Below are positions 11,330 through 23,400 of a DNA stretch of 64,000 nt, one piece after another. Under the pieces are notes generated by a model. That model had not been told where the DNA came from and did no database searches. It saw only the letters and a program-made list of their open reading frames with translations. Each line of letters begins with the position of its first letter. The first letter of the stretch is position 1. Source of the DNA: Ahaetulla prasina (lineage: Eukaryota > Chordata > Lepidosauria > Squamata > Colubridae); contig NC_080540.1 in NCBI RefSeq assembly GCF_028640845.1, positions 217,311,800 through 217,375,799 of the forward strand, written 5' to 3'. The translations under genes and the position numbers were made by a program.

Positions 11330-12129
11330 CAAGTAGTCATCGATTTACAGCAATTCAATTAGTGACTGTTCAGACTTACAGTGGCACTGAAAAAAGTGAC
11401 TTATGACCATTTTTCACAGTTACAACCTTTACAGCATCCTCCTGATCATGTGATCAAAATTCAGATGTTTGGCAACTGATTCATACTTATGACCTTTGAG
11501 ACCTTTTGACAAGCAAAGTGAATGGTGAAGCCAGAATCACTTAGCATCTGGATTACTAATTTACCAACTGCAGTGATTCACTTAATAATTGGGCAAGAAA
11601 GGTCATAAAATGGGGCAAAACCGGTGGTGAAATGCTACCAGTTCGCACTAGTTCGGGTGAACCGGTAGTGACTAAAAACTACCGGTTCGGGAAAACTGGT
11701 AGTAAAAAAAAGCTACGGGTTCCTCCGAACCAATATTTCCGACGATCAGCTGTGCTGCGCGATTTAAAATTGCTAGAAAGCAGGAAATGATGCTTTCTAG
11801 TAAATCTAAATTGCACAGCGCAGCTGTTCCCCCCTCACTGTTCTACTTCCCAAACCTCCTTTTTCCACGTGAAGCATACGTTCATCACGCACTGCACATG
11901 AATGCAGACACAGAATGTGTTTGGTGCGCACTGCACATGTGTTTGTACACAGTGCACATTTAGTGTGCATGTGCGCGCGCAGCACACACTTGGTATGCAC
12001 CGCACATGTGCGGGCAGCGAACCAGTGGCAAACCGGGGAAGATTTCATCACTGGGCAATACTCAACAAATCTGTTACTTAATAATATAAATTTTGGGCTC
12101 AATTGTGGTTGTAAGTTCAGGACTACATG
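11330..12129 (+). mobile_element. TA-flanked MITE (CAGGTAGTCCT family), copy C, split by a hAT
   Basis: TA|CAAGTAGTCATCGATTTACA at the left; GTAAGTTCAGGACTACATG|TA at the right. The left arm runs to GGGGCAAAAC (11621) and the body resumes at GGCAATACTCAACAA (12054), because a hAT has inserted there. Confidence 0.78.
11622..12053. mobile_element. hAT element (CAGTGGTGAAAT family) nested in MITE copy C
   Basis: The left end is CGGTGGTGAAATGC; the right end is GATTTCATCACTG. The flanks GGCAAAAC (11614-11621) and GGCAATAC (12054-12061) agree at 7 of 8 bases. The interior shows repeated ACCGGT/GAACCGGTAG motifs and a GTGCACATGTG-rich stretch. Relatives are at 29239, 36801, 43787 and 46670. Confidence 0.85.
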
Positions 12130-13354
12130 TATTTAGAATTCTTCCTGGCAATGAATTTGTAGACTAAACAGCAGCCCCTCATTATGGCTGAATTTCTATT
12201 TGTTTTGAGAGGGGCATTATCAGGACATTATGAATTAAGGTATGAACCCAACTCTAGCTGATGTATTCTGATTGCTGTCTCATAATTGAGAAAGTAATAC
12301 ATGTAGTTTGTTTTCCACTAACACATTAGGTTTTCTTGGAAAAGAACAGTATTATATTCCCATCTCCTTATTGACATCATAAACAATTTCTGTCCAGAGT
12401 TTTCATGCCAGGAGCATAATGGTTTTGACACTCAGCCTATCAAAAGATTATCCCAAAGGATTATCTTGCAATCTAATTGTCTCTCTGTGTGGGTTCAGCT
12501 GCCTAACATGGATTGATTGGGAATATACTTGTTTGGGTTAGTCTTCCCCAGTGTATTTTTCTGTTGATTTTATCCTTTTCCTATTTCTTTCTTTTTTGGT
12601 TATATTTTAATCCCGTTATGTAACTGCCTACACTTGTGGTTAAAGTAGCATATAAATTGATCTACAAATAAAAATAGAATAAATTGTGCTGAGGTGGTTT
12701 TGCTGTTTATATTCCTTGATAATTAAGCCCAGCTAATCATACCTAATTATAGATTCATAAAATGGTGAAATAATTGATGGAAATCAGATTAGCAGTGCCC
12801 TCAATTTTTTATTCTAAAGCAGTAGGATTAGAGTTAAGGAGTAGGTACATTCACTATTGCTGATAACTTTTTACTTTATTCTAAATGACCAAGAAATAGA
12901 TAATGCCTTCACAAAAAGAAGGTAAGGAGCAGAGTTCAGCTCAAACTGGATTAATCTATGTATTTGCTTTTTTTTTTCATAATTTGCAGAAGATAACTGG
13001 ATCTGCCTTAAGAATATCAAAATAGTAGAATGCTTTGAATATATGGCAATAAAATTTTTCCATTGAATAATCCTAAGCACTTTTTTTTTTCAAATATTGT
13101 GCTTTTGCAATTTACTGTGATGCTGAAAGTGTTCCAACCAGCTGCAGTTAACATCTTAAAATGTAATTAGTAATCACTAGTTATCATGTACATTTATGGC
13201 TTGTGTATGTATTAAATGTGTTGGCCTCTGGGCAAGTCAGCCTGAGTAATCTGAGTGTAGTTGCTTGCAGAGATCTCACAATTAATTTACCGAAGAGAAA
13301 TTTTAAATGACTCGAGTAGCTTAAATTCCCATATCTCTGTTAAGAACACTCACT
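12130..13354. other. Non-coding, nothing recognised
   Basis: No coding region, RNA gene or repeat was recognised. Several homopolymer T runs. Confidence 0.4.
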
Positions 13355-13357
13355 CTA

Positions 13358-13440
<83 letters not shown>

Positions 13441-13445
13441 GTCTG

Positions 13446-13534
<89 letters not shown>
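13355..13534. repeat. Compound (TCTG)n-(TATC)n microsatellite
   Basis: About 22 TCTG units (13355-13443) run directly into about 22 TATC units (13444-13534), with a single TCTC interruption near the junction. Confidence 0.98.
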
Positions 13535-14340
13535 GGTATGCAGAGACTTAAGGTGGGCTTCACAATCATGTAAATGATGCTTCGAAAAATACATCTTATG
13601 TCTATGGTTTAAATATTAGATTAAAAACATGCATTTAGATGACAGTAAAGTATTTGTTAGATTTATTTGCTGAAAAGTTAGGTTAAACTAGGAAATTGAG
13701 GTGAGGCATATTTTTCTGCATTAGGTGTGATGGTTGGTAACATGTTGTCTCATTTAGTCCAAGGTTCTCAGCAAAAGCGCCATTCCTTGTTTACTACTTT
13801 TGGGGTAAAATAGGAATAGGAAATTCTGGATTCTTGATCACATTCCTATACTCATGCTTGCACGTATTCCAGAAAGAATGACAGCAAATCTGGTTTTAGT
13901 TTGGCCTTCTTATATCCTTGCCTGGGAATCCCCAAAAACAATGCCTGCAGCACCATAGATTATATAGTGCAGATTTCATGCCCACAGCAGTTATGTTTGT
14001 ATATAAACAATTGGGCTACTATCTAGAACTTGTAAATATAGCCTGGATTCATCTAGTTGTATGTGGACATTTCGCATAGTGATTTTTTTTGAAGTTGTGT
14101 TTTCTTTCAAATACAGCCTGAATATTGTGCAATGTTCTGTTTTCTGAACATTTCTATGTATTGAAAGCTTCTTTTGAAATTGCTATCCAAATGGATAGAA
14201 CTGAAAGAGATAACTTTCCTTCATATTTTCAACTTGATTCAGATTCTGTTGAAAAGAATTGTAATCTGTTACTAAATTAGTACCTGCAATGCAGTTAATG
14301 CAAGCATGTTTACCACAGTGTAGGCAGTTCAGCTGGTAAA
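13535..14340. other. Non-coding, nothing recognised
   Basis: Ordinary AT-rich sequence with no supported feature. Confidence 0.4.
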
Positions 14341-15840
14341 GAAAGTATTCTGACCTAAGCTACCTCAAAAAGCAGGAAGCAGAGTCTTGGTCCTGGCAAA
14401 ACCTATTTTATTTACATGACTGTGAATTCCTTTCATTCATAGTCAGCAAGGCCTGTCCAAACAGTTTTTCAAAGGAATATTTATCAACACAGACCTGATC
14501 TCGCTTGGAAAGCTGCCAGGTAACTAGTTTCCAAAACTTGGCACAGAGTCTCTCAGAGTCATGGAATGAACAAATTGTTCTCCAGTGTGATAGTGGGAGG
14601 GTCCAAGAATAGTGTTCAATGATGTCCTTTCTGCCCAGAGACTGAGAGATAAATTGAAGCCATGCCCAGTTGACTCTGTCTCTGGTTCCAGTTTTCAAGT
14701 CGGTCTAGCCCGAGAGAGATGCATCTGGTCAGATCGGACAATTGAAAAACCCATTCTTGGACTTCGGGAAAAGAAACAAGTTTCTATTGCGATTAGCGGC
14801 ATATCAGAGCAAGCGGAGGCAGCAGAAGCTCTCACCCTTCATTCCTGCCGCCGGAGCTCAGCTCCATGCTGAACAGTCGCGCTGGCCAATCCAGGTCTTC
14901 TGGTAATGCCGCCAACCTACTATCACCTCAACTGAAAGCCGTGAGGATCGTACTCGCTAGACCAGTGTGCCTGGCACAGCCGCCGATCCACGGAATTACA
15001 ATGATTCAAAAGCAGCCTCCGGCACTGGATTCTGCCTTCTGAGCCGCCATTGAGTGTGCTGACTAGTTCGGGCCACTGTCAGCTGACCACCATTGGATCC
15101 TCTGCTTCAGCTCCCAGGTATTTTCCGTTGTTCCTGTCAGGAGCTGAGCTGTCAAAATGGTGGACCACTCCCCTGATGACAGGAACGAAGCTAAGTATCG
15201 ATCCTCAGCTTCGCTGGAACTTGTTAGAGGATTGGCAAAATCTAGGTAGGCTTCTAAGAGGGCAGCTGACAAAATCAAAACCAAAGCAATCCGCTGCTCA
15301 AAGTCTAGGATCACCAACGCTGAGGAGAAGGACGCTAAGAGGTGCCTCAAAGCCCTTGAAAAGCAGTTTTCAAGGGCTGCAAAGAAACAGGGCAAGCAGC
15401 CAGAGTCTCCACTGACAGCTCCAAGCAATTCACGCCCTTTTCAGATGGAGCCATTGGCCCAACCACAAGCTGCAATTCTGCTGGAATCACCACTAGAGGG
15501 AGCGAGAGAACTATCTCCTTCTATCACCCCTCAGTTTAACAGCAGAGAAAAAAAACCAGATCCCTTTGCTTGCATACAACAGACAGACAGCAAGGATCTT
15601 TTATTAGGTCAGCTCCTGTAAATACCTTTATACCCACTGTGGTGGAGCTTTGCCCAGTGGACAGTCAGGGGCCTGAGATCTCTCAGGACATGAGGCTTAT
15701 AATTTCTCAAGCCATTTCCCAAGGTATTGCTGCAGACTTACAGCTGACCTACTGCCCTGACTCCTTGGAACAGGAAGTTCCCCCTTATTTTTCTCAGCCA
15801 TCATTACCTGGCAGGACTGTTTATCAGGGACTTTGATCCA
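14341..15840 (+). mobile_element. Unclassified GC-richer block, possible retroelement 5'/gag region
   Basis: This stretch has clearly higher GC and more CG dinucleotides than its flanks. It holds several + strand open frames that seem to be pieces of one decayed coding region. One piece (about 15240-15590, frame-shifted) is lysine/arginine/alanine-rich, like a nucleic-acid-binding gag. A later piece (15570-15836) is 88 residues, has an AISQGIAADLQ-like segment, and ends with PYFSQPSLPGRTVYQGL. A DIRS-like or other retroelement gag is possible, but no diagnostic zinc knuckle or enzyme motif is visible. A CCACTAGAGGGAG motif lies at 15490-15502. Confidence 0.35.
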
Positions 15841-15884
15841 CAGCCCTTCTGTGGGGAGTCAGTTGCTTGTTTTAATCTTTTCTA

Positions 15885-15940
15885 TTTATTAAATTTATAT
15901 CCCACCTTAATTCATGTACAAGGCAGTTATTGACGGGCAA
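15885..15940 (-). mobile_element. Short LINE 3'-tail fragment
   Basis: TTTATTAAATTTATATCCCACC resembles the L2-type 3' tail (compare 53420-53450, ATTTATATCCCGCCC), but the hairpin is lost. Confidence 0.4.
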
Positions 15941-17049
15941 AATATTATAATATGATACACCTTCCTCTTGCTGACTGAAATGCCTGTAATTATTTTCCTT
16001 CATTAATTTGTATCTATTGAAACAAATTGGGAGAATGTCAGAAAAATACTAAAATAACACTTCACACACTTTATTTTTACTAATCAATTTGGATGAAAAA
16101 ATTGGTGTATCTGACCATTTCAGATACATCTGATCATTTCAGGTATATTTTGAGTGGTGCCCCTTCCAGTTTGGGAATCAAGGACAATTCTTCTAACTGT
16201 CCCTTTTTTAGAGAGGTTTTTCGTGTAGTGATACCATAATGACAATCATTCTTACCTTGAAATGTTAAATTTAGAGAAAGATGCAAAAGCAGAACAGGCA
16301 ATATAATATTTGAATACATTAATTAAAACATACACTCATCTATCCGTAATTGTTTTCTCGGTATCTGCTGAAAAATAATTGAGAAATTTTTTTTATATCT
16401 TTGTGTTTCAATAGAGTGAATTACTCAATTTAGAAAGTTTCTATTTGGTAGGCATTTGGTTGTAGACTTGATTTCTGATTATTGTAGATTCAGGACAACA
16501 TATGATATCTTCAAATCTTACCTCTTTTGGGAACTCTGTGCTAATTTATTTTTGTACTCTGCTGCCAATATTAAATCAGTCAAGGTATAAGTAGACATTC
16601 TTTAAGAAGTAGATGTAATTCTTTTTATCCGGGCAACAATATAATTGTGAATAACACCAAACTATGCAGTAATAAAACTTATATAATATAACTGCTGGCA
16701 TGAAAGTAATGTGTTTCAAACTTGTTAAGTGTTAACAGTTTCCTCAAACCCCCCCCCCCATGCCTTTTATTTGATATGACTAAAGCTTCTAGTGAATATT
16801 TTGTTAGAGTTTGCAGCAATCCAACCAGCACACAAGTAAATAATTCAGCAGGATTCATGTATAAAAGAACCTTCTTTATATACAGTAATATAAAGCATGA
16901 TGCATGTATACAATACCCATGCAGCAGAACTCAGAATCCAGAAGCACAGAATCAATATAATCACAGAAGCAATATAATACAGAGGCTATATTGCAAGGAC
17001 AAAGTAACTCTTTTATACAGACCAGTTAGGCTAAGCCACTCCCAGGCTC
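15941..17049. other. Non-coding; may include the rest of the copia 3' LTR
   Basis: No gene is seen. The part from about 16840 rightward could belong to the left (3') LTR of the following copia element, but only 17050-17127 matches the other LTR clearly. Confidence 0.35.
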
Positions 17050-17127
17050 AGAGCCATCTGGGTCACCAAACAGTCCCCATTAGCTGAACTGTTACCATGT
17101 CTATTCCAATTCAGGAACTCTTATACA
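17050..17127 (-). repeat. Copia LTR remnant (3' LTR)
   Basis: Matches 20129-20212 closely (AGAGCCATCTGGGTCACC..GTTACCATGTC..GAACTCTTATA). The minus-strand LTR would begin TGTATAAGAG, just after a purine-rich tract. Confidence 0.7.
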
Positions 17128-18521
17128 CTCCTGCCTTCATGACTGGAATAGACATAAAACCAAGTAACTTAATATTCTTCCCATGGTACACTCCACCCAA
17201 TGGCTTGGTCATTATATCTGCCAGATTGTCCTCTGAAGAACAGCAAGCTAATTAATTTAAATTTGATGGCTTCTTTTACATTACAACATTTAATATCCAC
17301 ATGCTTGCTTCTATTCTTTACTCTGTCACCTGTTGCCATTTTAATGCCAGCAGCATTATCCTCAAACACAGTAACAGCTTCATTTATCTTTATGTTTAAA
17401 TCCTTTAACACCTGTACGTACCAGGTTACCTCTGAGCAAAGTTCAGACAGAGCAATAAATTCTGCCTCTGCCATAGAAATGGCTACAGTTGTTTTTTTCT
17501 GGATTTCCAACTAATTAAAGCCCCTCCAAACAATACCACAATCCCAGAATTGGGTTTTCTGGTTTTTACATTATCAGCATAATCACTGTCAATTTAACAT
17601 TTCAATTTCAATTCTTCAGAGACCTGTATTTGAAGACCCAAGTTCACAGTTCCCTTCAAATATCTGAGAATCATTTTTATACCCATCCAATGCAATTGCA
17701 TTGGTGCAGCAGTATAATAGCAGACTTAAGATGCTTACTGCACAAGCTATGTTTGGTCTGGACCACTGTGACAGATATAACAAGCTCCCTATTGCTGACT
17801 GATATATCTCTTGATCACAGGCTTCACTTTTGTCCTCACCCAAATTTCATTAGCAGAATACTTTGTCAGGTGGAATCCCCTTGTTCCATCGCTCTGACCT
17901 GCTTGGCATTGACTGCTCTTGTGTTTCAACCCTCCCTTGCTTCATATCCGAGTCATCATCTTTTCCTGATTCCTTTTCTTGCTCTCTTTCAGTTTCTCCT
18001 CCCTGAACGCTGTCACCATCACTAAGTGAGCTCATAGCCCGTAAACCTGAGCTTTCTAGCCTTTGGTTGACCTTTTCTCCTAATTCCTTTTGGAATATGC
18101 ACCCATGCATGACACCCTTAAATGTGTCATAGATGGTTTTCTCCCATATAGCACAGCATATGGAGTATCATTAATAGAGGAACTCCACAGCCTATTGATT
18201 AAATAATTAGCAGTCAACATGGCTTCACCCCAATATGACCTGGTCAGACCAGAATCCTCCAGCAGTGAGTCCTTCATTGTTTGTAAGACACCATTCCGTC
18301 TCTCAGCAACTCCATTCTCAGCTGCTGTGTACGGATTTGTGTTTTATACCTAACTGTCCCAACCACTGTTGAAAATTTGCTGACATGAATTCTGAACCTC
18401 TTTCAATTTGCAGCTGACATACCTTTTGTTTATATCTCCTTTTTACGAACCTTATCCATTGCTTAAAATTTCTGTAGCACTTCTATTTTACTCTTTAGTA
18501 AATAGCAGAAACCAAATCTGC

Positions 18522-18747
18522 TGCTGCTGTTGTTAGTTGCGAAGTCGTGTCCAACCCATCGCGACCCCATGGACAATGTTCCTCCAGGCCTTCCTGTCTT
18601 CCACCATCCTCTGGAGTCCATTTAAGCTCATGCCTACAGCTTCAATGACTCCAGCCAGCCACCTCATTCTCTGCCATCCCATTCTTCTTTTGCCCTCAAT
18701 CTTTCCCAGCATTAGGCTCTTCTCCAGTGAGTCCTTCCTTCTCATTA
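18522..18747 (-). mobile_element. Bov-B (RTE) LINE, 3' end, inserted in copia integrase
   Basis: The minus strand encodes LMLGKIEGKRRMGWQRMRWL, then EAVGMSLNGLQRMVEDRKAW and RNIVHGVAMGWTRLRN, the conserved C-terminus of Bov-B ORF2. It ends in GTCGTGTCCAACCC/GCGACCCCATGG-type sequence (+ strand). The copia reading frame breaks at DYSKFHL (about 18752) and resumes to the left of 18522. Bov-B is 5'-truncated here. Confidence 0.88.
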
Positions 18748-19367
18748 AGTGGAATTTGCTGTAGTCATCTATAATGACTAGCACATACTTTGCTCCTCCC
18801 AAACTGGCTTGTATTGACCCAACCAAATCTGCATGTACCAGCTCTAGAGCTCTTGTTGTCTGCCTTATGCTACTCTTGCTTACAGAAAATACCTTGAACT
18901 TTGATGATTTACATACTGAACAGTCCAAATATGCCTTACACCCTTTTAAATTTAACCTACTTCTCCAAACTGTTGCATTTTTAGCAAAACTCTGAAGCTG
19001 GCATGGCCAAGCTTCCTGTGCAAGAGATGAACACATGAATCTGTGCCACATTTCCAAATGTATGGGCACATTGAACCTTTTGTTCCTATTACACATAAAG
19101 ATGATCCTGTTTTACGCCCTGTGCACATACACTCCCATTTCATTTTATGAGACACTTCCCTTTTACAAATGTGGTCTCAAAACCTTGTTTTGGTGTCCTG
19201 TTTCATGCTTTTTAGAAAATCTTTGCTGGGTTGTAATCCGATCTCTGCAGACATCCTGTTTGTTGCTTTTCTCTCTCTGCTCCTTGGGTCCCCATCTCAG
19301 GAATTTCTCCTGGTGGCTATTTCTAAAATGATGTTTCTTTTCTTCAGAAAGCAAACAGGCTTTAGGG

Positions 19368-19498
19368 CAGGGGCCTCCAGACTTGGCAACTTTAAGACTT
19401 GTGGACTTCAACTCCCAAAATTCCTCAGTAAAGCTGGCTGAGGAATTCTGGGAGTTGAAGTCCACAAGTCTTAAAGTTGCCAAGTTTGGACACTCCTG
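19368..19498. mobile_element. Palindromic hAT-type hairpin element inside copia
   Basis: CAGGGGCCTCCAGACTTGG at the left is inverted at the right (CCAAGTTTGGACACTCCTG). The arms GACTTGTGGACTTCAACTCC and its complement nearly meet in the middle. The flanks are CTTTAGGG and (T)CTTAAGGG. It is the same family as 37825-37959. Confidence 0.8.
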
Positions 19499-20128
19499 TC
19501 TTAAGGGCTTCTATTCTTAAGTCCTGTTCTGGTTTGCACTCTAAAACAGCTGAAACAATGTCCCACATTTCATCAAGACTATTTAACACCAACAGTATCT
19601 TCTGAGACTCAGGAATCTGCATTCCACGCTTTTCCAATTCAATAAATAAAGTTTGCATTCACAGCAAATGTTTCTCCACATTCTCTTGTGGTAACAGTCT
19701 AGCTCTGTACAATTGTCTTGATAATTGCACAATATTGCATACTGACACACTCACACGCACACTTCTTAATTTCAGCCAAACCTCCTTTGCAGTTTTTAAA
19801 TTAGCTACATTCAGGAATTGTTCATCTTCTAAATTTAAGATGATATAGGCCAGGCCCTTACTATGTTGCCTTTAATCTGCTGCTGCTAATGGTGCCTGGG
19901 GTGGATTAATATCCCAGAGCTCCTTAGCCTTCAGGAAGCATTCCAATTTTGCAGCCCAAATAATATAATTCTTCTGTCCCAATTGAGGCAGAGTTCTCCT
20001 TCAAACACAACAGCCATCCTGCAAGCCTTCTCAGCTTTGTTCTCTTTTCTTTATAACAGACTGTCCTTGAGCTTAATTACAGTTCAGTCTTACTGTGTGC
20101 TTGGTGTGCTCTGGGCCCATAACCTGTT

Positions 20129-20212
20129 AGAGCCATCTGGGTCACCAAACAGTCCCCATTGGCTGACCTGTTACCATGTCAATTCCAATTCATGAACTCT
20201 TATATACTGACA
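20129..20212 (-). repeat. Copia LTR remnant (5' LTR)
   Basis: Mate of 17050-17127. On the minus strand the LTR would begin TGTCAGTATATAAGAG. Confidence 0.65.
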
Positions 20213-20881
20213 TATTTCAGAACTGATGAATAGAATAGCAAGTACATATTTTTTTTCCAAATGATATTACTTAGTTTTTATATGTATGGGAATAAGACTT
20301 AGAAGAATCTAGAATACTAGTTTGGTTCTATTGTTGAATATTTTTTAAAAGCAAACTTGTTTGTTTAATTGCTAATGTATTATTGGAATAAAGAAATTTT
20401 TGCTTAACCCTTTGCTTTTCTATTAATGTTGCACTCTAACAATATTTCTGTTGCAACCTGTCTTAATTTTTTAAAGCAAGTAAAATAATGCCTTAATAAA
20501 AGTATACATTTTCCTTGATATTTAATTGGGCAAAAAAGATGCTTCAAATTGAACAAGTATTCAAATTGAGCAGCATTCTCATTGGGTTCTTTTACATCAA
20601 ACTATCTTGATCCCCCCCCCAAATATCTTCTAAAAACTAGAAATTATTTAATATGTGTTGAAGTCAGGCTTGGCTTGAAATCTTGTTGATTTCCCATGTT
20701 TGAGGCATATGTAATTTTTTAAAAAACATTGTTACAGTTTTTTTGTTAATTCTGTTTAGCATCCAGAGTCCTTCTGTTGAAAGTTTTTTTTTAGTTTTCT
20801 GTGATTTTTTTAGGAGTCTTTAATTTGAACAACCTTATAGTGAAAAACTAGATAACAGATTGATAGCCAGATAATTTATTA
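20213..20881. other. Non-coding, nothing recognised
   Basis: AT-rich, with no supported feature. Confidence 0.4.
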
Positions 20882-20889
20882 TGTTAAAC

Positions 20890-21291
20890 CAGGGGTAGTC
20901 AACCTTTTTATACCTACCACCCACTTTATCTCTGTTAGTAGTAAAATTTTCTAACCGCCCACCGGTTTGGGGGAAGATGCGCGAGCTATTCTGGGACGAG
21001 GCTCTTTTGTTTGCGGTCGCACTATAGCGCCATTTAGTTTCACTTATGTAACGTGAACTAAACTTATGCACGGGCGATACAAATAGTATATTTTCAGAAA
21101 TTTAAATTGTCACAGGGAATTTTATGAAAACCTAATGAAAATGTTTTTAAATAATGCTATGAAATTTTTTTAAAAAGTCAATTAAATTTAAAAAAAGGAA
21201 AGTGCTTCAGTATCGGACAAAACCCCTACCGCCCGCCATGAAAGCTGGAATGCCCACTAGTGGGCCATAGGGACCAGGTTGACTACCACTG
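20890..21291. mobile_element. hAT non-autonomous element (CAGGGGTAGTCAACC family), perfect 8-bp target duplication
   Basis: The ends CAGGGGTAGTCAACCT and AGGTTGACTACCACTG are inverted. TGTTAAAC flanks both sides (20882-20889 and 21292-21299). The interior is AT-rich with an ACCGCCCACC stretch near each end. It has no coding capacity. It is the only copy of this family noticed in the window. Confidence 0.93.
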
Positions 21292-21299
21292 TGTTAAAC

Positions 21300-22680
21300 A
21301 ATCAGCTTATACAATTAAGGTAAAATGCTGCAATGCCATATAATAGAGATTTTGCAGATCGCTGAGCAACTTAATAGCATTCAGAGGCACAAAACTAAGT
21401 TAACTCTATAGGTAATGTGAGAATAGTGATAATACAGAATTGTACTCTAGCTCCTTGATCAAAAATTCTGAAGAATAGGATGAATCGGCCAAAACCTATG
21501 ATGTACTACTATGCGTCTAAAAGTGTCCACAGTGCCTATCCCACATAACAACAAACAATGGTAAGTTGGCATTTTGTGGAATCTTCCAGAAAGAGGGCAA
21601 AATGTCAATCCTTACCAGAACAAAGGCCTAGTTATTTAGAAATACAGCATTAGCAAGATTGGGGAAATGACCATTTTACGGTATCTCATGGGGGTATTAC
21701 TAACTAACTTATTTTGTTGCTTTTTGCATTTGGGTATGGAATACAAATAGAGACAACATTTAAGATCTACATATATTGACTTAAGTAGTTCAACACATGT
21801 GGCTTTAATCCAAGGTAGATGACTTGGATTAATAAATGGCTTTAATCTAAGGTAGGTGTTAAATATAGTCCTGGTTGCTTTTTGAAGAATCTCAAGGAGG
21901 AATCCATTCTGTCTCTGATGGAATCTTACTGTAAAATACATGGCTTCATCCAGACAGAAAAATGGGAGAGGTGGTTTACATTGTATTCCTCATTCCCCCC
22001 ACCCTATTTGTATGATTTTAATGATTGTCAAATCCAGCCCTATGTTTTGATAGGGATAGTGACTCAAAAACCTATATATGATTTATGCTTTTATTTTTGG
22101 CACTGAGTAGCTATGAAAAGTTTTGTAAAGATTTGCAGAATCAGTATCTCGGCTTCTGTGGAGTGGATAATGTCCCTATCTTGTTTGCTAAAGATATGCT
22201 TGATTTTTTAAAAAAAAAAGACTTCTAAAAGAACCAAACATCCCTACTTAGAAAATTATTTTGGAGTTGTGTAAATATTTCATGTCCCAGAAGAACAAAA
22301 CTTGAAACATTTTGAGTATTCTGCCGCAGGGTATTTTTGATTCTCTGATAATGAATCTAATTGATTCTTCCTCACTGTCATCTACTCTTTCCCTCAACTG
22401 GTTTGGAATATTTGTCATCCCTTTAAGTGCACATTTAATGCATTCTATTAACATCTAAGTAATTTTTGGCACTGATCAATTTCAATAAACCAATAGTTTG
22501 AAAAAAATATTAAAGAGTTGGTTCCAATAGTAGATCTGTACTATTTCATTTATCTGGTACAAAAGTGAAGTAGCTCTTGCCTGGGTTTACAATTTAGTGA
22601 CACAAGCTATAAATGGTTATGTTATGTGAAATGTAGCCACTGTATTTTGTTAAATTAATGCTCATTGTAATATGTGATAT
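21300..22680. other. Non-coding, nothing recognised
   Basis: Apparently unique AT-rich sequence. The short open frames show no protein family features. Confidence 0.4.
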
Positions 22681-22689
22681 CACTACTTG

Positions 22690-22870
22690 TTTATATTTAT
22701 ATTTATTTTATTTTATTTTATTTTTCAAATTTTTATACCGCCCTTCTCCGAAGACTCAGGGCGGTGTACAGCAAAATAAAACACCAATAATAAAAAAATT
22801 TTAAAATGCAATATCCAGTTAAAAATCTAATTCAATAGCTGTATGTTAAAAATATATAAAAGACTATAAG
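22690..22870 (-). mobile_element. L2 3' tail
   Basis: A (TTTA)/(TTTTA) tract is followed by ATTTTTATACCGCCCTTCTCC and GACTCAGGGCGGTGTACAGC, then AAAATAAAACACC. This is the L2 3' UTR in reverse. 5'-truncated. Confidence 0.75.
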
Positions 22871-23054
22871 AAATTTAAAGTGAATAAAATGGGAAATAGT
22901 GACTAAGAGATTTGCACAAAAATATTGAAATCGGATTGACCAGAATAATGATTTTTTTAAGCCTGTGAGATAAACTCTTCCAAGTACCTTAACAACACCT
23001 GCTATCTCGAACAGATAAATAATACTGCAAACGTGATCTCCACATAGTGTAAAC

Positions 23055-23400
23055 CAGTGATGGTGAACTTTTTAGACACCTAGTTCCCAAACTGTGCATG
23101 CACACATGCCCAAATTGAAAGGTGCATGCAGACATGCGTGTACATGTGCATACATGAACATGCACACATGCACAGCAGAGACCCCAACACCAGCTGGCCG
23201 GCGGGAGGCGGGGCATCCCAACACCGGCAGCATGGCAAGAGGTAAGATCTTTTTCTTTCATGAGCTTCTGTTTCGTTGTTTGCAGGGAAACAAGCTCACA
23301 AAAGAAATGCCACAGAGATCTGACCTGGGACGACAGCATGCGTGCCAGCAGAGAGGGCTCTCTGTGCCATCTTTGGCACGCGTGCCATAGGTTCACCACG
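23055..23400. mobile_element. hAT element (CAGTGATGG family), degraded right end
   Basis: Starts CAGTGATGGTGAAC and ends GCCATAGGTTCACCACG. The internal GAGCTTCTGTTTC/GAAACAAGCTC pair and GAGAGGGCTCT match the copy at 8706. The target duplication is no longer clear (GTGTAAAC before, GTATACAG after). Confidence 0.8.

Larger units (their letters stand above)
17050..20212 (-). mobile_element. Ty1/copia LTR retrotransposon, degenerate
   Basis: Minus-strand domains follow copia order. A gag-like region lies at about 19540-19990. A gag-pre-integrase motif (LHRKLGHASF) is at about 18985-19015. The integrase core has HADLVGS and VIIDDYSKF near 18765-18835. The integrase tail (YWGEAMLTANYLINRL) is near 18200. 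After most of RT is lost come the RT end (YQSAIGSLLYLSQWSRPNIA, about 17740-17800) and RNase H (AISMAEAEFIALSE, then EDNAAG and KHVDIK, about 17285-17480). The integrase-before-RT order is diagnostic of Ty1/copia. An approximately 80-bp block beginning AGAGCCATCTGGGTCACC occurs at both ends (17050 and 20129). A purine tract (GAAGGCAGG on the minus strand) sits next to the left LTR. Stops and frameshifts make it non-functional. Confidence 0.85.

Noticed and set aside
13261..13551. Open frame of repeated CLSV/YLSI residues
   Set aside because: It is only the translation of the TCTG/TATC microsatellite.
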